From positions 1 through 11,758 of the forward strand of contig JBOGJI010000280.1 of assembly GCA_050747865.1 (NCBI GenBank): a stretch of 11,758 bases of DNA, given 5' to 3'. A program made the translations under genes and the position numbers. The stretch's first letter is position 1. Each line of letters opens with the position of its first letter. Below, one piece after another: positions 6,934-11,758 of the stretch. A model generated the notes under the pieces. It did not search any database, had not been told where the DNA came from, and saw nothing but the letters and a program-made list of their open reading frames with translations. The DNA is from JBOGJI01 sp050747865. GTDB taxonomy: Bacteria; Acidobacteriota; Thermoanaerobaculia; Multivoradales; JAHEKO01.

Positions 6934-6937
6934 TCAA
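6909..6937 (-). promoter_or_regulatory. Sigma-70-like promoter without an intact downstream gene
   Basis: On the minus strand TTGACA (6937-6932, perfect -35) is followed after exactly 17 bases by CATGAT (6914-6909, 4 of 6 to TATAAT). The predicted start is near 6902, reading left. It would transcribe a degenerate small open frame and then the antisense strand of the Rieske-FAD gene 3' end. It lies directly after the pntB terminator. Confidence 0.55.
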
Positions 6938-6967
6938 AAGAGCCAACGCTCGACGCTCTCTCGAGCG
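6936..6967 (-). terminator. Intrinsic terminator of the pnt operon
   Basis: On the minus strand, 18 bases after the pntB stop codon, CGCTCGA (6967-6961) and TCGAGCG (6953-6947) form a perfect 7-bp stem with a 7-base loop. It is followed by TTGGCTCTTTT, a T-rich but interrupted tract. No T-tract exists on the plus side, so the signal is directional for pntB. Confidence 0.55.
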
Positions 6968-6985
6968 CGGCGTATCCGACGATCG

Positions 6986-8419
6986 CTAGAGGCCCTTCAA
7001 TTCGGTGACGATCTCTTGCACGGCCTGTTTGGCGTCGGCGAAGAGCATGACGGTGTTGGGGCGCTCGAACAGGTCGTTCTTGATGCCGGCGAAGCCAGGG
7101 GAGAGCGAGCGCTTGACTACCACGACGCTGCGCGCCTCCCACACCTGGAGGACTGGCATACCGTAGATCGGGCTGCCCGGCGTTGACTGGGCGGCGGGGT
7201 TGACCACGTCGTTGGCGCCGACTACCAGCACCACGTCGGTGTGGCGGAACTCGGAGTTGATGCGCTCCATCTCGACCAGCTGCTCGTAGGGGACGTCGGC
7301 CTCGGCGAGCAGCACGTTCATGTGCCCCGGCATGCGGCCGGCCACCGGGTGGATGGCGTAGACCACCTTCGAGCCGCGCGCCTCGAGGGCGTCGGCCAGC
7401 TCCTTGACCGTGTGCTGGGCCTGGGCCACCGCCAGGCCGTAGCCGGGCACGAAGATCACCGAGTCGGCGCCGTCGAGCAGCAGCGCCACCTCCTGGGCAC
7501 CGGCCGAGCGCACCGTCTCGTATTCGCCGCCGGCGCTCGCCGCGGCCCCCTCCTCGGCGCCGAAACCGCCGAGCACCACATTGAGCATGGTGCGGTTCAT
7601 GGCCTGGCACATGATGCGGGTCAGGATCAGCCCCGAGGCGCCGACCAGGGCGCCGGCGATGATCAGCATGTTGTTGTCGAGCACGAAGCCGGTGGCGGCC
7701 GCCGCCAGCCCAGAATAGGAATTGAGGAGCGCGATCACCACCGGCATGTCGGCGCCGCCGATGGGGATGACGAGCAGCACGCCGAGCACCAGGCTGGCGA
7801 TGACCAGCAGCAGGCCGCTCACCGCGATCGTCGGGGTTTCGAGAGCCAGGACCGCGAACACCGCGCCGGCGGCCAGCGCCGCGGCGGCGAGCAGAAGGTT
7901 CAAGGCGTGCCGGCCGGGCAGGAGCAGCGGGCGGCCCGGCATCCACCCGCGCAGCTTCAGGAAGGCCACCACGCTGCCCGAGAGCGTGACGGCGCCGATG
8001 AGCACCGAGAGGACCGCGGTGAGGGCGGTCTCGCCGCCGAGGCGGGCCGCCAGGGTTCCGGTCTCGCGCACCGCCGCCACGTGCTCGGCCACCAGGCCGA
8101 GGGCGACCAGGGCCGAGGCGCCTCCGCCGCAGCCGTTGAACAGCGCCACCATCTCCGGCATCGCCGTCATCTCGACCTTGAGAGCCGCCACGGCCCCGAC
8201 GGCGCCGCCGACGACCAGGCCGGCGAGGATCCAGCGGTAGTCGACGACCCCCATCTCGAGCAGCGTGCCGACCACCGCCAGCAACATGCCCACGGCCGCC
8301 AGCGCGGCGCCGCGCCGGGCGGAGGGGACGCGCGTCATCCCCTTCAAGCCGAGGATGAACAGGATGGCCGACAGCAGGTAGAGCAGCGGCACCAGGAGGC
8401 CCGGGACCCAGCTCGCCAC
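6986..8419 (-). CDS. pntB: Proton-translocating NAD(P) transhydrogenase, beta subunit
   Basis: 477 residues from GTG 8419; GGGAGG lies 10 bases upstream, inside the end of pntAB. The protein carries membrane domain II (several helices within residues 5-285) and the NADP(H)-binding domain III at the C-terminus, with the nucleotide motif GYGLAVAQAQ (326-335) and family signatures IPIGGADMPVVI, NSYSGLAAAATGF, HPVAGRMPGHMNVLL, VVGANDVVNPAAQ and FAGIKNDLF. With PntAA and PntAB it transfers hydride from NADH to NADP+ using the proton gradient, supplying NADPH. Length is close to E. coli PntB (462). The position of the E. coli channel histidine (H91) appears to be N95 here (MVALFNGCGGGAS), as in the bacterial subgroup with a histidine in the alpha2 subunit instead. 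It is the last gene of the operon, followed by a terminator hairpin. Confidence 0.95.
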   Translation of the reverse strand: MASWVPGLLVPLLYLLSAILFILGLKGMTRVPSARRGAALAAVGMLLAVVGTLLEMGVVDYRWILAGLVVGGAVGAVAALKVEMTAMPEMVALFNGCGGGASALVALGLVAEHVAAVRETGTLAARLGGETALTAVLSVLIGAVTLSGSVVAFLKLRGWMPGRPLLLPGRHALNLLLAAAALAAGAVFAVLALETPTIAVSGLLLVIASLVLGVLLVIPIGGADMPVVIALLNSYSGLAAAATGFVLDNNMLIIAGALVGASGLILTRIMCQAMNRTMLNVVLGGFGAEEGAAASAGGEYETVRSAGAQEVALLLDGADSVIFVPGYGLAVAQAQHTVKELADALEARGSKVVYAIHPVAGRMPGHMNVLLAEADVPYEQLVEMERINSEFRHTDVVLVVGANDVVNPAAQSTPGSPIYGMPVLQVWEARSVVVVKRSLSPGFAGIKNDLFERPNTVMLFADAKQAVQEIVTELKGL

Positions 8420-8422
8420 CGG

Positions 8423-8713
8423 CTAACGTCCTCCCTTGCGCCGGAACATCCGCAGCATCCGATCGGTGACCAGGAAGCCGCCGACCACGTTGACGGTCGC
8501 CAGCACCACGGCGACGAAGCCGAGGGCGGTGGCGAGCGTCGAGGCGCCTCCCTGCGCCGCCACCAGGGCCCCGACCAGGGTGATCCCGGAGATCGCGTTC
8601 GAGCCCGACATCAGGGGGGTGTGGAGGGTGGGGGGGATCTTAGTGATGACCTCGAAGCCGACAAACATCGCCAGCACGAAGACGTAGAGGCCGATGAGCA
8701 TGGCTCCCGTCAT
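8423..8713 (-). CDS. pntAB: NAD(P) transhydrogenase, alpha2 membrane subunit
   Basis: 96 residues with three hydrophobic membrane helices (about 5-20, 40-57, 60-80) and the family signature TLHTPLMSGSNAISGI, including H31, a candidate proton-channel residue. It corresponds to the short membrane part that is fused to the alpha1 domain in E. coli PntA but is a separate subunit in Rhodospirillum rubrum and Thermus. The start ATG (8713-8711) overlaps the stop TGA of pntAA (8712-8710) as ATGA, indicating translational coupling; a second ATG four codons later is less likely. It pairs with PntB in the inner membrane. Confidence 0.93.
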   Translation of the reverse strand: MTGAMLIGLYVFVLAMFVGFEVITKIPPTLHTPLMSGSNAISGITLVGALVAAQGGASTLATALGFVAVVLATVNVVGGFLVTDRMLRMFRRKGGR

Positions 8714-9873
8714 GACGTAGAGCCTGTGACCCCATCTCCCGTGGGTCGCGTTGCGAGCGCGGCGGCCGTGGGCGCGTACCGCACCTCGCCGTCGTGGGTG
8801 AGCAGGGCGCCGGCCACCACCTCGTCCTCGAGGTCGATGCGCACGGCGCCGTCGGCGAGCAGGCAGTCGAGGAGCGCGAACAGGTTGCGGGCGTAGAGCA
8901 CCGAGGCGTCGAACGGCGTCTCGGCGGCGAGGTTGGACGGCGCCAGGACGAGCACGCTGCCGTGCTCCACCTCCTCGTCGGCGCGCGACAGCTCGCAGTT
9001 GCCGCCCTGGGCGGCGGCCAGGTCCACGATCACCGAGCCCGGCCGCATGCGCTCCACCATCTCCCGCGTCACCAGCCGCGGCGCCGCCTTGCCGGGCACC
9101 AGCGCCGTGGTGATGACCACGTCCGCGTCCGCCACCCGCTCGGCGACGATGTCGCGCTGGCGCGCCAGGAACTCCGGGGTCATCTCCCGCGCATACCCTC
9201 CTTCGCCTTCCCCGGCCGGCGCCTCGGGCAGATCGATGAACCGCCCACCCAGCGACTCGACCTGCTCGCGCACGGCCTCGCGGATGTCCGAGACCTCGAC
9301 GACGGCGCCCAGCCGCTTGGCGGTGGCCACCGCTTGCAGCCCGGCGACGCCGGCGCCCATCACCACCACCCGCGCCGGCGGGATGGTGCCGGCGGCGGTC
9401 ATCAGCAACGGGAAGTAGCGATCGAGGCGCGCGGCGGCGAGCACCGCCGCCTTGTAGCCGGCGAGGCTGGCCTGCGACGACAGGGCGTCCATGGGCTGCG
9501 CCCGCGTGATGCGGGGGATCAGCTCCACCGCGAGGGCGCTGACCCGTCGCTCGGCGAGCAGGCGCACGGCATCTAGCTCTTGATAGGGGTCGAGAAATCC
9601 AATGAGCACGGAGCCGGGCCGGAGCCGCCCCAGCGCCTCCGCCGGCGGCAGCCGGACCGCGAGCACGACGTCCGCGTCCCAGCCTTCGCCCGCGGGCACC
9701 CGCGCGGCACCCGCCTCCTCGTATCGGGAATCGGAGATGTGGGCCGCCTCGCCGGCGCCGGCCTCGACCCGCACGGCGAGACCCGCCGCCACCATCTTGC
9801 GCACCGTCTCCGGGGTTGCCGCCACCCGCCTCTCCCCGGCACGCCTCTCCCGCGGCACCAGCACGGCCGTCAC
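8710..9873 (-). CDS. pntAA: NAD(P) transhydrogenase, alpha1 NAD(H)-binding subunit
   Basis: 387 residues from GTG 9873, preceded by GGGGAGGAGG (strong ribosome binding site). It belongs to the alanine dehydrogenase/PNT family: N-terminal PNT domain opening VPRERRAGERRVAATPETV, the RAQPMDALSSQASLAGYKA segment (about 124-142), the NAD motif G173-A-G175-V-A-G178 within the Rossmann domain, then KRLGAVVEVSDIR and ALVPGKAAPRLVT. Domain I binds NAD(H) on the cytoplasmic face and docks on PntB domain III. Alanine dehydrogenase is excluded because pntAB and pntB follow directly. The preceding terC stop is 31 bases upstream with no visible terminator, so these genes are probably read together. Confidence 0.95.
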   Translation of the reverse strand: MTAVLVPRERRAGERRVAATPETVRKMVAAGLAVRVEAGAGEAAHISDSRYEEAGAARVPAGEGWDADVVLAVRLPPAEALGRLRPGSVLIGFLDPYQELDAVRLLAERRVSALAVELIPRITRAQPMDALSSQASLAGYKAAVLAAARLDRYFPLLMTAAGTIPPARVVVMGAGVAGLQAVATAKRLGAVVEVSDIREAVREQVESLGGRFIDLPEAPAGEGEGGYAREMTPEFLARQRDIVAERVADADVVITTALVPGKAAPRLVTREMVERMRPGSVIVDLAAAQGGNCELSRADEEVEHGSVLVLAPSNLAAETPFDASVLYARNLFALLDCLLADGAVRIDLEDEVVAGALLTHDGEVRYAPTAAALATRPTGDGVTGSTS

Positions 9874-9904
9874 CGCCGCCTCCTCCCCGTTGCGGATCGC
9901 CCGG

Positions 9905-10861
9905 TCATTCGTCGTGAATCGTATCCGCCGCGGGGCCGCCCGTCGGCCCGCGGGAGAGCCACGAGACGATCATCGATCCTGCGATGAGCAGCGCCACCAC
10001 CAGCAGGGACCACTGGGTCGGGATGTGGACGAAGCCCTCGATCAACATCTTGACGCCCACGAAGGCGAGCACCAGCCCGAGCCCGTAGTGCAGGTAGCGG
10101 AAGCGATGCATCATGCCGGCGAGCACGAAGTAGAGCGCGCGCAGGCCCAGCACCGCCATGATGTTGGAGGTGAAGACGATGAAGGGATCGCGGGTGATGG
10201 CGAAGACCGCCGGGATCGAGTCGACGGCGAACACCACGTCCGTGGTCTCGATGACCAACAGCACCAACAGCAGGGGCGTGGCCGCCAGCCGGCCGCGCAG
10301 CCGCACCCAGAGGTGGTGGCCGTGATAGCGCTTGGTGATCGGCACGAAGCGACGCACCAGCCGCACCACGGGATTGCGCTCGGGATGGACCTCGATGTCT
10401 CCGTGGGTGAGGAGGCGGTAGCCGGTGTACACCAACAGGGCCCCGAAGATGTAGATCACCCAGTGGAAACGCGCCAGCAGGGCGGTTCCCAGGAGGACAA
10501 AGACGCCGCGCAGCACGATCGCCCCCATCACCCCCCAGAACAGGGCCCGGTGCTGGAACTTCGGCGGCACCGCGAAATAGCGGAAGATGACCAGGAAGAC
10601 GAAGATGTTGTCGACCGACAGCGACTTCTCGATGACGTAGCCGGCGAGGAAGTCGAGCCCCGCCTGGCTGCCGAACTCGAGATAGACCCAGAGGTTGAAG
10701 GCCAGCGACAGGGCGATCCAGAAGACGCTCCATCCCACCGCCGCGCCGAAGCGCTCGGCGTGGTCGCGGCCGTGGAAGACCTTCAGGTCGAGGATCAGCA
10801 GGACCAGGATGCCGGCCAGGAAGGCGCCCCAGAGCACGGGGCTGGCAACGGTGGGGAGCAT
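9905..10861 (-). CDS. TerC/Alx family integral membrane protein (probable metal-ion exporter)
   Basis: 318 residues, ATG 10861, about eight to nine membrane helices. TerC/Alx signatures are clear: YVIEKSLSVDNIFVFLVIF (E78, D84), VIETTDVVFAVDSIPAVF (E205, D208, D214) and TSNIMAVLGLRALYF. The acidic residues within helices are typical of the metal-binding path. Family members include E. coli Alx, linked to manganese export, and TerC of tellurite-resistance clusters; no other ter genes are present here, so a manganese or general metal role is more likely. There is no good Shine-Dalgarno, and the 64-base gap upstream is far too short for the long pH-responsive leader of E. coli alx. An extended -10 lies in that gap. 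The gene is followed at 31 bases by pntAA on the same strand. Confidence 0.9.
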   Translation of the reverse strand: MLPTVASPVLWGAFLAGILVLLILDLKVFHGRDHAERFGAAVGWSVFWIALSLAFNLWVYLEFGSQAGLDFLAGYVIEKSLSVDNIFVFLVIFRYFAVPPKFQHRALFWGVMGAIVLRGVFVLLGTALLARFHWVIYIFGALLVYTGYRLLTHGDIEVHPERNPVVRLVRRFVPITKRYHGHHLWVRLRGRLAATPLLLVLLVIETTDVVFAVDSIPAVFAITRDPFIVFTSNIMAVLGLRALYFVLAGMMHRFRYLHYGLGLVLAFVGVKMLIEGFVHIPTQWSLLVVALLIAGSMIVSWLSRGPTGGPAADTIHDE

Positions 10862-10892
10862 GGGATTGGCCGGCGCAGCGGGCCGCGGCGGA

Positions 10893-10901
10893 AATATAGC
10901 A
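10893..10901 (-). promoter_or_regulatory. Extended -10 promoter upstream of terC
   Basis: On the minus strand TGCTATATT is an extended -10 (TGn plus TATATT, 5 of 6 to TATAAT). It is an A/T island in a very G+C-rich gap. No -35 is evident at 17 bases (GGAAGG). It would start transcription near 10886, about 25 bases before the terC ATG, letting terC-pntAA-pntAB-pntB be expressed apart from vapBC. Confidence 0.45.
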
Positions 10902-10925
10902 GGGAGCCCGGGACCCCTTCCGGCG

Positions 10926-11327
10926 TCACACGCTAATGACGGTCAGGATGTCCTCGAGCCCGACGAAGTCCATCGGGTTGCGGGTGTAGAGATCCAGACT
11001 GTTTGCCACAGCGGTCGCAGCGATGAGGAGATCCGCCAGCCGTGTACGACTGGATCGGCCGGCCACTCTGGTGGCGGCGAACACCCGTCCATACGCTCGG
11101 GCAGCATCGGCGTCAAAGGCCAGGGGATCCCATGTTGCCGTGGCCCACTGCAGGCGGTCCTGGCGGCGCGCCCGTTCCTCTTCTTCGTCGGTGGCGTGAG
11201 GACCGGCAGCCAGCTCCGCCAGCGTCACGGCGGCAATGGCGGACTCTTCCGGCAACAGCTCCGGAGCGAGCAAGTCGTGGTCGACGATCACCGAAGTGTC
11301 GACCAGGCCGCGAGTCGGCTCAGCCAT
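10926..11327 (-). CDS. vapC: PIN-domain ribonuclease toxin, VapC-like
   Basis: 133 residues from ATG 11327. The frame extends upstream, but the extra 31 residues lie inside the antitoxin gene and do not resemble the family. The PIN domain begins at once with GLVDTSVIVD. The four acidic residues expected at the metal-dependent RNase site are visible: D10, E38 (TLAELAAG), D99 (LADLLIAATA) and D120 (YTRNPMDF). VapC toxins cut tRNA or rRNA when the antitoxin is degraded; the target here cannot be read from sequence. The start overlaps the end of the antitoxin gene by 8 bases, giving coupled translation with the antitoxin first. All catalytic residues are intact, so the toxin should be active. Confidence 0.9.
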   Translation of the reverse strand: MAEPTRGLVDTSVIVDHDLLAPELLPEESAIAAVTLAELAAGPHATDEEEERARRQDRLQWATATWDPLAFDADAARAYGRVFAATRVAGRSSRTRLADLLIAATAVANSLDLYTRNPMDFVGLEDILTVISV

Positions 11328-11568
11328 CGGCCCGTGGATCCACGACGGCGTCCAGGTCCGCGCGCAACCGGGCCAGGTCGACTCGCGGAGCCCGCCGGGC
11401 GGCATCGGCAATCGCGGCACGAGACACGAACCGGCGTGGAGGAACCGGCCGGAGCTCGGCGACCGGCATCCCGTTGCGGGTCACGGTGATCTTCTGGCCC
11501 GCTTGAACCTCGCGAAGGACGGCGGCAGAGTCGTTGCGCAGCTCTCGCTGGGTGATGATTCGATCCAT
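11320..11568 (-). CDS. vapB: Phd/YefM-family antitoxin, VapB-like
   Basis: 82 residues from ATG 11568. The N-terminal half (ITQRELRNDSAAVLREV, then ITVTRNGMPVAELRP) is the Phd/YefM DNA-binding fold; the rest is a basic and acidic tail (SRAAIADAARR, VDLARLRADLDAV) expected to wrap the toxin active site. It neutralises VapC and, with it, should repress its own promoter. The start is certain because the family begins M-x-x-I-x-x-R-E-L-R-N, yet no Shine-Dalgarno precedes it and a -10 box ends only 6 bases upstream. The gene may therefore be read from a leaderless transcript. Confidence 0.92.
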   Translation of the reverse strand: MDRIITQRELRNDSAAVLREVQAGQKITVTRNGMPVAELRPVPPRRFVSRAAIADAARRAPRVDLARLRADLDAVVDPRADG

Positions 11569-11574
11569 GGCGGT

Positions 11575-11603
11575 ATTGTAGCAGATGTCGCGTTTCGTAG
11601 CAA
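11575..11603 (-). promoter_or_regulatory. vapB: vapBC promoter
   Basis: On the minus strand TTGCTA (11603-11598, 4 of 6 to TTGACA), a 17-base spacer and TACAAT (11580-11575, 5 of 6 to TATAAT) preceded by TGC (extended -10). The expected start falls at or next to the A of the antitoxin ATG (11568). Confidence 0.65.
11578..11602. repeat. Direct repeat GTAGCA within the vapBC promoter
   Basis: GTAGCA occurs at 11578-11583 and 11597-11602, start to start 19 bases, touching the -10 and the -35. Spacing near two helical turns would suit an autorepressor such as the VapBC complex. Hexamers alone are weak evidence. Confidence 0.25.
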
Positions 11604-11668
11604 CCAGAGCCCTAACAAGAGACCTGGCATGGGGACGACCGCGCTAGTGTTGTGTCTCCAACATGGCT

Positions 11669-11758
11669 TTGCCAGATGCGCGAGTCATCTTCGTCGCTGG
11701 CAAGGCGCGCTGACGCAGGCATAGCTGGGGCTATGTCGAGGACGCGCAACGCCGCCAG
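11669..11758. repeat. Hairpin-rich intergenic element, cut by the window end
   Basis: The region contains TTGCCAG (11669-11675) against CTGGCAA (11697-11703), with an inner GATG/CATC pair (11675-11678, 11686-11689). CTGGC (11697-11701) can instead pair with GCCAG (11754-11758), with further pairs GGC/GCC (11704-11706, 11751-11753) and GCGC/GCGC (11707-11710, 11744-11747), closed by a perfect stem-loop CATAGC-TGGG-GCTATG (11720-11735). No credible gene covers it; a 16-codon frame from ATG 11664 is not a recognised product. The form suggests a REP-like or MITE-like dispersed repeat. The bases 11604-11668 hold only a small dyad, TGTTG/CAACA (11648-11663). Confidence 0.5.

Noticed and set aside
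7241..8896. 551-codon plus-strand frame across pntB and pntAB
   Set aside because: His/Gln/Arg/Gly-rich, low-complexity translation antisense to two certain genes; no domain visible.
10862..10925. pH-responsive riboswitch ahead of the TerC/Alx gene
   Set aside because: The gap is only 64 bases and the predicted leader is about 25 bases, too short for the known alx leader structure.
9602..10936. 444-codon plus-strand frame across pntAA and terC
   Set aside because: Antisense shadow of two genes with clear family signatures; its composition (many H, Q, E, D) is typical of reversed membrane-protein codons.
11328..11420. Longer start for the PIN toxin
   Set aside because: The extra residues overlap the antitoxin coding region and do not match PIN proteins, which begin a few residues before the DTS motif.
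11609..11663. Integron attC site (CCCTAACAAG near the toxin-antitoxin pair)
   Set aside because: The core RYYYAAC is not matched (C in place of R) and no GTTRRRY partner at the expected distance was found.

Overview
The window is G+C-rich (about two thirds by eye) and uses GTG and TTG starts freely. The pairing of a membrane-anchored multiheme cytochrome carrying C-terminal TPRs with a CRTAC1/ASPIC-UnbV repeat protein recalls Acidobacteriota (Thermoanaerobaculia-like lineages), but this is recognition from memory and not a proof; another deep-branching Gram-negative phylum is possible.

Left part (1-4920, plus strand). The window opens in the last 61 codons of an NtrC-type, sigma-54-dependent activator (Fis-like helix-turn-helix). 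Its intergenic region holds two dyads in the usual enhancer range and a near-consensus sigma-54 promoter at 301-317. That promoter lies just before a good ribosome binding site and the GTG start (342) of a 953-residue protein: five membrane helices, a periplasmic region with five c-type heme motifs, and a C-terminal TPR block. Ten bases later comes a predicted lipoprotein with seven FG-GAP/VCBS-type calcium loops and an ASPIC/UnbV domain. The two genes look like one sigma-54-controlled operon for a surface or periplasmic redox system.

Middle (4921-6985). A 279-base spacer with a nested dyad precedes a Rieske [2Fe-2S] plus FAD/NAD(P) oxidoreductase fusion (AIFM3-like). Between this gene and the convergent pntB lies a compact minus-strand cluster: the likely pntB terminator, then at once a strong sigma-70-like promoter (TTGACA-N17-CATGAT) overlapped by two 6-6-6 inverted repeats, then an apparently frameshifted remnant of a small gene. 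No intact gene explains this promoter.

Right part (6986-11568, minus strand). Read in the direction of transcription: vapB (Phd/YefM antitoxin) - vapC (PIN toxin) - terC/alx (metal-ion exporter family) - pntAA - pntAB - pntB (three-subunit proton-translocating transhydrogenase). Spacing is tight: an 8-base overlap, then 64, 31, a 4-base ATGA overlap, and 3 bases. The toxin-antitoxin promoter is placed so that the transcript would start at or next to the antitoxin ATG, suggesting a leaderless message. The far right edge (11669-11758) holds a hairpin-forming, non-coding element cut by the window end, probably a dispersed repeat.

Common theme: electron and proton/NAD(P)H handling (multiheme cytochrome, Rieske-FAD reductase, transhydrogenase), with a toxin-antitoxin pair and repeat-like DNA at the edges. 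No rRNA, tRNA, CRISPR array or transposase was seen.
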